From Maritalea sp051251695 (lineage in GTDB: Bacteria; Pseudomonadota; Alphaproteobacteria; Rhizobiales; Devosiaceae), in assembly GCF_051251695.1 (NCBI RefSeq), contig NZ_JBPOEU010000001.1, positions 1 to 64,000 on the forward strand: DNA of 64,000 bases. Reading direction: 5' to 3'. The notes under the pieces are model-generated. The model was not told where the DNA came from and did not search any database. It saw nothing but the letters and a program-made list of their open reading frames with translations. A program made the translations under genes and the position numbers. This document shows, piece by piece, positions 52,334 through 60,254 of the stretch. The stretch's first letter is position 1. Each line of letters begins with the position of its first letter.

Positions 52334-53703
52334 GCAAAGTCTTTCTTTGAAACATTGTTTGACAGCCATTCGGGCAGCCAATCTTTGTGGGCTTCTAACA
52401 GTTCACCCGTCATCGCCCAAATTGTATCTAGATCAAGTTCTGCCGCCGTATGTGGGTCGAGCATTGCGGCGTGATAGACATGATCCACATTTTCATTGAG
52501 CAAGGCCGCGACTGTCAATTCCTGCACATTCACATTGGTGCGCATAAGGGCGATCAGTTGGGGCGGAATATCATTTACGACCGTGGGCTGAATACCGTTC
52601 GCATCCACCAGACATGGCACTTCAACTGCGCAGCCATCAGGCAATTGGGGGATATAGCCACTATTGGCCACATTGCCGTAAATCACAGCAGGTTCGCCCG
52701 TGGCAATTGAATTCATGATGGTTGCCGCATATTCGTGCGACTTGCAGACTTCGATTGTTTTCGCCTCGGCAAATTCTGCGGCTTGTGCTTTCCAGTCTTG
52801 AACTTGTTCGATGCAGCGTTTTGGATATTCGTCCAGCGGAATGCCGAACCGCTCGATCAAATCATCTCGGCCATTTTTGATGAAATATGGCGTATATTCC
52901 GAGAAATGTTCCGAGCTTTCGGTGACGAAATAGCCAACGCGGGTTAGCATTTCATAGCGAACGAGATTGGGACAACGCGGTGTATGCGGGTTGGTTTTCG
53001 GTTTCAACGAACCATTCGCGTAACCACTTCGCAATGCGGGATAAAGGTCGCGATAGCTACCATCAGGCAGGCGTTCCTCAAAGTTCAGGTAATAGGCCAT
53101 GTGGTTGATACCTGCACATCGATAGCGCAACTTTTGATGGTCTACGCCCAAATCGGTTGCCAGTTCTTTAGCTGTGCCCTGCACTGAATGGCACAAGCCA
53201 ACGTGTTTGATGTCGGGATATTTGGCGGCGATGGCCCACATATTGATCGCCATCGGATTTACATAATTGAGCATCAGCGCATCGGGGCAAACCGCGCGCA
53301 TATCTTCGCAGATGGCCCAAAGGTGGGGCACAGTGCGCAGACCGCGCATAATGCCGCCAATGCCAAGCGTATCGGCTATGGTTTGGCGCAGGCCGTGTTT
53401 CTTGGGGATTTCAAAGTCTGTAATTGTACATGGATCGTAACCACCAATTTGGAAGGCAACGACAACAAAATCCGCGTCAACCAATGCTTCGCGTTGGTTC
53501 AAATGGGTCGTAACCGTCGCGCTAACCTTCATTGAGGAGATCATTTTGCGAGCGACAAGCGCAGACTCATCAAGACGGGTCTGATCGATATCCATCAAGC
53601 CGATGTGGGCGTCATTGAGCGATGAATAGTGCAGCGCATCGCCGATGATATTTTTCATGAATATCGTCGAGCCTGCACCAATAAAGGCGATTTTTTTAGT
53701 CAT
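52330..53703 (-). CDS. GH4 alpha-galactosidase (NAD+- and Mn2+-dependent)
   Basis: 457 residues from the ATG at 53703. KIAFIGAGSTIF is the NAD-binding motif, LNYVNPMAINMWA and GLCHSVQGTAKEL (metal ligands Cys171 and nearby His) are typical of GH4 MelA-like enzymes, as is CAGINHMAYYLNF. GH4 enzymes act by an oxidation-elimination route and can also take alpha-glucosides or galacturonides; the operon favours alpha-galactosides. No signal peptide, so substrates are imported intact. The gene lies 7 bases after the permease stop. Confidence 0.93.
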   Translation of the reverse strand: MTKKIAFIGAGSTIFMKNIIGDALHYSSLNDAHIGLMDIDQTRLDESALVARKMISSMKVSATVTTHLNQREALVDADFVVVAFQIGGYDPCTITDFEIPKKHGLRQTIADTLGIGGIMRGLRTVPHLWAICEDMRAVCPDALMLNYVNPMAINMWAIAAKYPDIKHVGLCHSVQGTAKELATDLGVDHQKLRYRCAGINHMAYYLNFEERLPDGSYRDLYPALRSGYANGSLKPKTNPHTPRCPNLVRYEMLTRVGYFVTESSEHFSEYTPYFIKNGRDDLIERFGIPLDEYPKRCIEQVQDWKAQAAEFAEAKTIEVCKSHEYAATIMNSIATGEPAVIYGNVANSGYIPQLPDGCAVEVPCLVDANGIQPTVVNDIPPQLIALMRTNVNVQELTVAALLNENVDHVYHAAMLDPHTAAELDLDTIWAMTGELLEAHKDWLPEWLSNNVSKKDFA

Positions 53704-53710
53704 GTTGTAC

Positions 53711-54559
53711 CTATTTAACTGCACCTAAGGTCAGTCCTGTGATGAAGTGTTTTTGCATCAAGAAGAACATTGCCACAGGAGGCATCGCCGCCATAATTGA
53801 GGCGGCTGAAACCAAATGCCAATTGTTCACAAATTGTCCGTTAAGCGCCCTCACCCCGGCGGTGATGGGTTTAACGCTTTCGCCTTGAGTGAGCACATTT
53901 GCCCAGAAGAAATCGTTCCATACGAATGTGAAAATGAGCACCGAAAGCGCGGCGATCGCGGGGCGCACAAGTGGCAACACGACGTGCCAAAAAATCTGCC
54001 ATTCTTTGACGCCTTCAATGCGCGCACTTTCAATGAGATCGAACGGCAACGCCTTGATGAAGTTACGCATGAAGAGCGTGCAAAATCCGGTTTGAAACGC
54101 GCCATGGAATAGCACTTGGCCTTGAATGGTGTCGTAAAGGCCGGATTGCACAGACATATCGCGCACCGGCACCATCAAAATTTGATAAGGCACAAAATTG
54201 CCAGCGACGAACAGAAAGAACAATGGCAGAGCTACACGAAAACGGTAGATGGCCAACGCATAGCCTGCAAGACAGGAAAGCGCGACGGAAATGATGACCG
54301 ACGGAATGGTGATTAGGAACGAATTTGTTAGATATTGCAACGCAGCGGACTGGGTGAAAACCGCGATATAGTTTTCGATCAGCGCAATACGCGAAGGAAT
54401 GCCAAAAACGTTGCCAGTGTTGATGTCTGCAGCTGGACGGATTGACGTCATGAAAATGGCGATTAGAGGCAAAAGCCAGATGAACAGCGCGATAGGAACG
54501 ATCACCTGATAGCTGAACAGTGCGACAGGACCCGAACTTTTAATGGAACGCGGAAACAT
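53711..54559 (-). CDS. Sugar ABC transporter permease (MalG-like)
   Basis: 282 residues from the ATG at 54559 (GGGAGG eight bases upstream); the longer frame is the shadow of the other permease. Six membrane helices; the EAA loop reads ESARIEGVKEWQIFWHVVLPLVRPA. AADINTGNVFGIPSRI and the C-terminal FFLMQKHFITGLTLGAVK are typical of carbohydrate uptake family 1. It pairs with the neighbouring permease. Confidence 0.93.
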   Translation of the reverse strand: MFPRSIKSSGPVALFSYQVIVPIALFIWLLPLIAIFMTSIRPAADINTGNVFGIPSRIALIENYIAVFTQSAALQYLTNSFLITIPSVIISVALSCLAGYALAIYRFRVALPLFFLFVAGNFVPYQILMVPVRDMSVQSGLYDTIQGQVLFHGAFQTGFCTLFMRNFIKALPFDLIESARIEGVKEWQIFWHVVLPLVRPAIAALSVLIFTFVWNDFFWANVLTQGESVKPITAGVRALNGQFVNNWHLVSAASIMAAMPPVAMFFLMQKHFITGLTLGAVK

Positions 54560-54560
54560 A

Positions 54561-55550
54561 TCAGTGACCTCCCTTTTCGTCTTGGTACATCCGCCACAAG
54601 AAGTAGCTAATGTAAAAGAGCATGATGACGAACAGCACCGTTGCGATTGCAGAGCCATAACCATAGCGCTCGCCATATTCAGAAATCGCAGTTTCATACA
54701 TGTAATAGGCCAACACATTGGTGGACCCGAACGGGCCGCCTTGGGTCATAATGGCGATCATGTCAAATGAACGGAGCGCACCGATTACCGTTACCACGAC
54801 CGCGATAAAGGTCGCCGGGCGTAATTGGGGCAACACGATGTACCAAAGCATTTTCCAGCCCTTAGCGCCGTCTAAACGGCCAGCTTCGATTTGATCAGCT
54901 GCAACATTGTTAAGGCCCGTAAGGTACAGGATCATGCAATAGGCGATCTGGGGCCATAGCCCCGCCGCGATGATGCCGTATGTGGCAAACTCTGCGCTTG
55001 AAAGAATGTCTGGTGGGGTCTGCGCGCACCGATAGGTGACGTTGCCAAGCAGATTGAGGGTCTCTTCGCAGTAAAGGGCTTTCCAGATGGAGCCAACAAC
55101 ACCAAAATCGGGGTTATAGAACCAGCCAAAAATTAGACCAACAACAACTTGGGAAATAACAAAGGGGAAAAAGAAAAGCGACTTATAAAGCCGCATACCC
55201 AGCGTTTCTTGGTTGAGAAACAGCGCAATAAAAAGCCCCACAGGCACAGCCAACATGAACAGCACAAGCCACAAAACGTTGTTTTTGAGCGATGTCCAGA
55301 ATTTGGGGTCTGACCAGAGTTTAATGTAATTATCGAACCCAACCCAAGCTGCTGTTGATGTGCCGTCTGCAAGGTAAAGGCCGTTCCACTCGTAGAATGA
55401 AAGCCAGATGGATTCAAAGATTGGAATAACAACATAGATCGCGAAGTAGATAAGCGCCGGCACGAGGAATAGCCAGGGCGCGATGTTGAGCTTATTTCGG
55501 GCGAGCCAGGATGCTCGTGATACCGTTTGCGTGTTATCAGTGACAGCCAT
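54561..55550 (-). CDS. Sugar ABC transporter permease (MalF-like)
   Basis: 329 residues, six or more helices starting at about residue 21. APWLFLVPALIYFAIYVVIPIFESIWLSFYEWNG is the common start of this family; the EAA loop is EAGRLDGAKGWKMLWYIVLPQLRPATF. A Cys-containing periplasmic loop (CEETLNLLGNVTYRCAQTPP) is inserted between helices, which is less usual. The stop lies 1 base before the next permease start. Confidence 0.93.
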   Translation of the reverse strand: MAVTDNTQTVSRASWLARNKLNIAPWLFLVPALIYFAIYVVIPIFESIWLSFYEWNGLYLADGTSTAAWVGFDNYIKLWSDPKFWTSLKNNVLWLVLFMLAVPVGLFIALFLNQETLGMRLYKSLFFFPFVISQVVVGLIFGWFYNPDFGVVGSIWKALYCEETLNLLGNVTYRCAQTPPDILSSAEFATYGIIAAGLWPQIAYCMILYLTGLNNVAADQIEAGRLDGAKGWKMLWYIVLPQLRPATFIAVVVTVIGALRSFDMIAIMTQGGPFGSTNVLAYYMYETAISEYGERYGYGSAIATVLFVIMLFYISYFLWRMYQDEKGGH

Positions 55551-55619
55551 GCCTCATCTCCCCAAAAGCCAAACTCGTGGAATGACGGTGGGCACCAAAA
55601 GCACCCACCATCGATTTAT

Positions 55620-56855
55620 TTATTTGTAGACGTCAGCTTGAACTTCGTCGAGACGCTCAAGAATGGCCATCATTTTGGAGGTATCAAGCATGAACTCTTG
55701 GAAACCTTCCATGCCAGCTTTCGCCATTGCAGCAGGTGCGTCACGGTCATAGAACTGAGCAAGACCGGCAGCTGTTGATACGGTTTCAAAACCTTCTTTG
55801 ATGAACTTGTCGTCACCAACTTCAGCTTTTGAGTTGATCGGCAGCTGGCCAATTGTTGAATTCCACTTTGACTGAACGTCAGGGCGGGCAACAAAAGCTA
55901 AGAACTTGCGTGCATCTTCTTTGTTTTTGGCATTGGTAGGAATGAAGAATGCATCCGCAGGCGCTTCTTCAGCACGAGGCAAGCCAGGTGTGATTTCTGG
56001 GAACTTGAAATAATCAATTTGATCTTCAGTTAGACCAGCATTTTTATAGCCATCTACTGAGAAGTTACCCATTACATACATTGCAGCATCGCCATTGGCG
56101 AAAGGTGCAATTGCATCCTGCCAGCTCATCGACGCGTGGTTATCCACAAAGCCACATTCCTCAATCAACTGTTTCCAGTTTTCAAAGGTTTTAACGATTT
56201 TTGGATCTGTGTATTTGATTTCACCAGCCGTTAGAGCGTTATGAACGTCGTAACCGTTGGTGCGCAAGTTAATGTAGTCAAACACGCCAGCCGCAGTCCA
56301 AAGGAACTTAGTACCAATGGTGAAAGGCGTAACGTTGTTTTCTTTCATCACAGAACAAGCTGCGAGCAATTCGCTCCATGTTTGCGGCTCTTCGATTTTT
56401 AGCAGATCGAAAAGATCTTTGCGGTAATAAACGCCCCACTGGTAGTACGAATAAGGCACGCCCCAGATCTCGCCATCACGAGTCATGGTTGGCTTGATCG
56501 CTGCTAGGTCTTCATTGAAGCCTTGCTCTTCCCATAGATCAGTTACCGGTGTGAACAAGCCAGCATCCACGAATGGAGCCATACGGTTACCCGGATACCA
56601 TGACGTTACGTCAGGCGCATCAGCGGTTAGGAAATTACGAATAGCAGTTTTGTGCGCTTCGCGATCGTTGTTGTTGACGATGACATTAATGTCAGGGTTT
56701 TCAGCTTGGAATTGCGCAACCGCATCATCGAAGCCTTTTTTTGGACCAGGGTTCAAATCATCAAAATTGATGACAAGATCCCCTGCGAAAGCCGTTGCCG
56801 ACATCATTGTCGCCGCAAGCAGTGCGGTTACACCGCGTCCTAGTAGTCGTTTCAT
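55620..56855 (-). CDS. Sugar ABC transporter substrate-binding protein
   Basis: 411 residues. A signal peptide (RLLGRGVTALLAATMMSATAFA, cleavage near residue 24) precedes a family 1 solute-binding protein: TSWYPGNRMAPFVDAGLFTPVTDLWEEQG, VPYSYYQWGVYYRKDLFD, ETWSELLAACSVMKENNVTPFTIGTK and MYVMGNFSVDG. It captures the galactoside in the periplasm. It is the first gene of the ten-gene minus-strand operon and has a good GGGAGGAAAAA ribosome site. Confidence 0.93.
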   Translation of the reverse strand: MKRLLGRGVTALLAATMMSATAFAGDLVINFDDLNPGPKKGFDDAVAQFQAENPDINVIVNNNDREAHKTAIRNFLTADAPDVTSWYPGNRMAPFVDAGLFTPVTDLWEEQGFNEDLAAIKPTMTRDGEIWGVPYSYYQWGVYYRKDLFDLLKIEEPQTWSELLAACSVMKENNVTPFTIGTKFLWTAAGVFDYINLRTNGYDVHNALTAGEIKYTDPKIVKTFENWKQLIEECGFVDNHASMSWQDAIAPFANGDAAMYVMGNFSVDGYKNAGLTEDQIDYFKFPEITPGLPRAEEAPADAFFIPTNAKNKEDARKFLAFVARPDVQSKWNSTIGQLPINSKAEVGDDKFIKEGFETVSTAAGLAQFYDRDAPAAMAKAGMEGFQEFMLDTSKMMAILERLDEVQADVYK

Positions 56856-56904
56856 GAGTTTTTCCTCCCGATTGGTTCCAACATATGAAACTTGGTTTTA
56901 ACTA

Positions 56905-56933
56905 TTGAAATTATTGTTCGTTAAACCTATTGT
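56905..56933 (+). promoter_or_regulatory. Predicted promoter of the iclR-type gene
   Basis: TTGAAA (56905-56910), 17-base spacer, TATTGT (56928-56933), about 60 bases before the ATG at 56995. It overlaps the divergent promoter of the transport operon. Confidence 0.45.
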
Positions 56934-56939
56934 TGTCAA
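56910..56939 (-). promoter_or_regulatory. Predicted promoter of the galactoside operon
   Basis: On the minus strand TTGACA (56939-56934), 18-base spacer, AATAAT (56915-56910), about 55 bases before the binding-protein ATG at 56855. Confidence 0.5.
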
Positions 56940-56941
56940 CA
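56931..56941. promoter_or_regulatory. Candidate regulator operator (palindrome TGTTGTCAACA)
   Basis: An 11-base perfect inverted repeat covers the -35 of the galactoside operon promoter and the end of the -10 of the divergent regulator promoter, so a protein bound here could control both. Confidence 0.45.
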
Positions 56942-56994
56942 GGGTCGTTGGATTAAATTGCCAAAAAACGACAATAGAGGGGCGTGGAGCGAAA

Positions 56995-57777
56995 ATGAGT
57001 AGCCAAGCAAACAAAGACGGCACGGTAGGTAAGGCGTTGGAAATACTGGATGACGTCGCCGCCTTTGGTCGCCCTATCCGCTTCAACGACATACTCAGCA
57101 ACAGCCGCCATCCCAAGGCAACCCTTTACCGCTTGATGCAAACGCTAACGAGCCAGGGCATGTTAGACTACAACCCTGATCACCAAACATATGCCCCTGG
57201 CGTGCGTTTGGTTAGGCTAGCGCATTCAGCATGGCAGCAATCATCTTTAGCGCCCATTGCAAAACCGTCCATCGACAGGCTTTCAACAGAGTTAGGACAA
57301 ACGATCCACCTCGCGCAGCTCGACAATGGGCAAGCGCTATATGTGGACAAGCGTGATTCTACGCGGCCTATTCAAATGTTCAGCCAAGCAGGCAAAGTCG
57401 GGCCGGGTTATTGCACCGGGGTTGGCAAAGCCATGCTGGCGTTCTTGGACAAGAATGAGCAGGAAAAGGCGCTAGCACAACAAGCATTCTATGCGTTCAC
57501 CGACAAAACCATCACAGGTTCTGAGCAACTGTTGGCAGAATTGGCTGAAATCAAAAAATCTGGCATGTCGTTTGACCGCGAAGAGCATGAGCCCAACATT
57601 ATCTGCATTGCAGTACCCATTCTTGCCCCGTCGGGCCGCGTACTTGGCGGCATGTCCGTCACCAGCACCACCAACAGAACCACACTTGATCAACTTCAAG
57701 AATATGCGCCGCAAATGAAAAAAGCGGCAAAAGAAATCGCAACTGCGTCTGAGAATTGGCAGTTCCCAAACCACTAA
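56995..57777 (+). CDS. IclR family transcriptional regulator
   Basis: 260 residues from the ATG at 56995 (GGAG upstream; the 30-codon longer frame runs through the promoter). An N-terminal winged helix (VGKALEILDDVAAFGRPIRFNDIL, HPKATLYRLMQTLTSQGML) is followed by the IclR effector domain (STELGQTIHLAQLDNGQALYVDKRDS, GPGYCTGVGKAMLAF, SFDREEHEPNIICIAVPI). Likely local regulator of the divergent galactoside operon and of the ATPase gene that follows 27 bases downstream; the ligand may be galactose or a pathway intermediate (inference). Confidence 0.93.
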   Translation: MSSQANKDGTVGKALEILDDVAAFGRPIRFNDILSNSRHPKATLYRLMQTLTSQGMLDYNPDHQTYAPGVRLVRLAHSAWQQSSLAPIAKPSIDRLSTELGQTIHLAQLDNGQALYVDKRDSTRPIQMFSQAGKVGPGYCTGVGKAMLAFLDKNEQEKALAQQAFYAFTDKTITGSEQLLAELAEIKKSGMSFDREEHEPNIICIAVPILAPSGRVLGGMSVTSTTNRTTLDQLQEYAPQMKKAAKEIATASENWQFPNH

Positions 57778-57804
57778 ATTTGTCACGCCCGAGGGGGGAA
57801 TAAA

Positions 57805-58869
57805 ATGTCCGGTGTAAAGATATCAAATGCAATAAAGAAATATGAGAGCGTTCAGGTTATTCACGGCGTCGATCTTGATGTTGAAGACGGCGAATTTTGC
57901 GTTTTTGTGGGCCCATCTGGTTGTGGCAAATCCACATTGTTGCGCATGATCGCTGGTTTGGAAGAAACCACAGGCGGCACCATCCAAATTGGTGACCGTG
58001 ACGTAACACATGCCGATCCGGCGGAACGCGGCATTGCGATGGTGTTTCAGACCTACGCACTTTACCCCCACATGACCGTTGAACAAAACATGGGCTTCGG
58101 CTTAAAAATGAATGGCGTGGAAAAAGACGTCATCAAACAAAAGGTCAGGGATGCATCACAAATCCTAAAACTCGACGATTATTTGGATCGCAAGCCCAAG
58201 GCTTTGTCTGGTGGACAACGCCAGCGGGTGGCCATTGGTCGCGCAATTGTTCGCGGGCCTGAGGTGTTTTTGTTTGATGAACCTTTGTCTAACCTTGATG
58301 CGGAACTCCGGGTTGAAATGCGGGTAGAATTGGCGCGGTTGCACAAAGAAATTGGCGCAACCATGATTTATGTGACCCACGATCAAGTTGAAGCCATGAC
58401 ATTGGCCGACAAAATCGTTGTGCTGCGCGCCGGAATTGTTGAGCAAGTTGGCTCCCCGATGAAGCTTTATAAAGACCCGGACAACAAGTTTGTTGCTGGA
58501 TTTATTGGCTCGCCGGGCATGAACTTCCTCAATGCGACTGTTGCAAGTAAAGCTGTAAAAATTCCAGCCTTTGGCGACCGGCAAGTGAGTACCAGTGCGG
58601 ACCTTTCGAAAGCCGGAACTGATATTTCAGTCGGCGTTCGTCCCCAACATTTAACCATCGACCCAACAGGTTCGGATTTATCCGTAAACCTTGTCGAGCA
58701 TTTGGGTGGAGTGACCTACGTCTATTTGGATGCAGGAACCGGCGAACGTATCATTGTTGAAACAAATGCGGATGAGGATGTTTTGGAAATTGGCACAAAA
58801 GTGTCTGTTTCCTTTGAGGCAGAAAACATGATGTTGTTTGACGCGAAAACCGAAAAACGCGTGCGCTAA
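57805..58869 (+). CDS. Sugar ABC transporter ATP-binding protein (UgpC/MalK family)
   Basis: 354 residues. Walker A GPSGCGKST (37-45), Q-loop MVFQTYALYPHMTVEQNMGFGLKM, signature LSGGQRQRVAIGRAIV, Walker B VFLFDEPLSNLDAELR, His-loop VTHDQ. The C-terminal TOBE/MalK regulatory domain has VGVRPQHLTI. It powers the permease pair encoded in the divergent operon. GGGGG ribosome site upstream. Its stop overlaps the stop of the convergent YaiI-type gene by 4 bases. Confidence 0.95.
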   Translation: MSGVKISNAIKKYESVQVIHGVDLDVEDGEFCVFVGPSGCGKSTLLRMIAGLEETTGGTIQIGDRDVTHADPAERGIAMVFQTYALYPHMTVEQNMGFGLKMNGVEKDVIKQKVRDASQILKLDDYLDRKPKALSGGQRQRVAIGRAIVRGPEVFLFDEPLSNLDAELRVEMRVELARLHKEIGATMIYVTHDQVEAMTLADKIVVLRAGIVEQVGSPMKLYKDPDNKFVAGFIGSPGMNFLNATVASKAVKIPAFGDRQVSTSADLSKAGTDISVGVRPQHLTIDPTGSDLSVNLVEHLGGVTYVYLDAGTGERIIVETNADEDVLEIGTKVSVSFEAENMMLFDAKTEKRVR

Positions 58870-59306
58870 GACTGGCTGAGAAATCGATCCAACACTTGCA
58901 AAAAGTTGGATCGATCTGCCTTGGTGAAACCGGGATTGTAACCTTTGATCTCGCCCGACTCGCGCAAATCCTGTTTAAGGCCGCGCATGGCGATGGCCAT
59001 GCCAATATTTGCATCGGTAAACGGTTTGCCGGTTGGGCCCATTACACGGGCCTTTTTGTCCAAACACCTTTGTGCCAGCGGAATATCTGAAGTGATGGCG
59101 ATATCGTTCGCTTGAATATTTTCGGCGATCCAATCGTCGGCCACGTCGGCGCCATGGGGCACAATGACGTGTTGGATCATTGGGTCACGGGATGGTCGCA
59201 GACCACCATTGGACACGATGAACGTTTTCACGTTATGCCGTTCGGCAACGCGGATAATTTCACTTTTGACCGGACAGGCATCGCCATCCACATAAATACT
59301 CACCAT
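58866..59306 (-). CDS. YaiI/YqxD (UPF0178) family protein
   Basis: 146 residues. IYVDGDACPVKSEIIRVAERHN, DVADDWIAENIQANDIAITSDIPLAQRCLDKKA and VMGPTGKPFTDANIGMAIAMR are diagnostic of UPF0178, a PIN-like/NYN-type fold with conserved acidic residues (Asp7, Asp9, Asp76-Asp77 region) suggestive of a metal-dependent nuclease. Function is not established. Lies downstream of the ExoY-like gene on the same strand. Confidence 0.95.
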   Translation of the reverse strand: MVSIYVDGDACPVKSEIIRVAERHNVKTFIVSNGGLRPSRDPMIQHVIVPHGADVADDWIAENIQANDIAITSDIPLAQRCLDKKARVMGPTGKPFTDANIGMAIAMRGLKQDLRESGEIKGYNPGFTKADRSNFLQVLDRFLSQS

Positions 59307-59418
59307 AGCGGTCTTTTAAATCGAAGACACTCGATTGGCTAGCGCTGATCGGCAGGCATGTGTGGACGCGTTGCGCTTCATCACGCGTGGGCTTCACCCA
59401 ATATCCCTCGCCATCCGC

Positions 59419-59433
59419 CGACCAAATTGGTCG
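59419..59433. repeat. Perfect palindrome after the ExoY-like gene
   Basis: CGACCAAATTGGTCG (7-bp arms around one base) abuts the stop codon of the ExoY-like gene. No T run follows, so it is not a typical terminator. The rest of the gap (59307-59418) has an open frame without a start codon and no recognised gene. Confidence 0.4.
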
Positions 59434-60135
59434 TTAGCTGCCACTGCCCTGTCGCAATTCTTGCCAGATCGTTCGACATAGAATTTTGATATCCAACAAA
59501 ACACTTTGGTTTTGAATATACTCTAGGTCAGCCTCAATTCGACGTTTGGCCATCGAGTAATTGAGCGTTGGACCACGCAGTTTTCTAACCTGCGCTAGAC
59601 CTGTAATCCCGGGTAAAACGCGATGCCTGTTATGATAATTTGGCACGACATCTTCATAAAGTGCATCGACAACCCGCATATTCGGCACATGACATCTGGG
59701 GCCAACCAAAGACATCTCGCCCATCAAAACGTTCCAGAGTTGGGGCAATTCGTCAATATTTGTACGTCGGAGGAGCCGACCAAACGGGGTAACTCTAGGG
59801 TCGTCATATTGGGTTTGCTCAAGGCCAAGCATATCGCCCTGCCCGTAAAACATGGTGCGGAATTTGTATATGGTGATCAATTTTCCGTTTCGGCCGAGAC
59901 GACGCTGGCAAAAGAACACAGGCCCTGGCGTATCCAATTTAATGCCAATGGCAACGAGCAGCAATATAGGCACTAGCGCTAAACCACAAAGCGCGCCCCA
60001 TATGTCCATACCGCGCTTCAATATCCGCCCGGTGACGATTGACCACAAAGGTTTTAGCCCGCGATCGGGCCTACCGTAAACAGCACGTACCCCACGTCGG
60101 GTGGTTGTGTATTCTCTGGAAAATTCGAAGCTCAT
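59434..60135 (-). CDS. ExoY-like undecaprenyl-phosphate sugar transferase
   Basis: 233 residues from the ATG at 60135 (TTG six codons earlier possible). One membrane hairpin (GALCGLALVPILLLVAIGI, about 45-65) precedes the bacterial sugar transferase domain: LDTPGPVFFCQRRLGRNGKLITIYKFRTM, RRTNIDELPQLWNVLMGEMSLVGPRCHVP and ITGLAQVRKLRGPTLN. It transfers the first sugar-phosphate (glucose or galactose type) to undecaprenyl phosphate in the inner membrane, starting an exopolysaccharide repeat unit. A perfect CtrA box lies in its promoter region. Confidence 0.93.
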   Translation of the reverse strand: MSFEFSREYTTTRRGVRAVYGRPDRGLKPLWSIVTGRILKRGMDIWGALCGLALVPILLLVAIGIKLDTPGPVFFCQRRLGRNGKLITIYKFRTMFYGQGDMLGLEQTQYDDPRVTPFGRLLRRTNIDELPQLWNVLMGEMSLVGPRCHVPNMRVVDALYEDVVPNYHNRHRVLPGITGLAQVRKLRGPTLNYSMAKRRIEADLEYIQNQSVLLDIKILCRTIWQELRQGSGS

Positions 60136-60162
60136 AAACGAACCAAAAGCCAAAAGTAAAAG

Positions 60163-60178
60163 TTAAATATGTGTTAAC
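60163..60178 (-). promoter_or_regulatory. Perfect CtrA box upstream of the ExoY-like gene
   Basis: TTAAATATGTGTTAAC matches TTAA-N7-TTAAC and lies 28-43 bases upstream of the ATG at 60135, in the 120-base AT-rich gap before the tyrosine-kinase gene's stop. Confidence 0.5.
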
Positions 60179-60254
60179 ATTATCCGTACTTTTACCTATT
60201 GGCAATTGCAATTTGCTGGGCCAAACCAATGCAACTTAAATGGATTTAAATGCC

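Noticed and set aside
54560..54718. N-terminal extension of the MalG-like permease
   Set aside because: It is the out-of-frame shadow of the upstream permease; GGGAGG marks the ATG at 54559.
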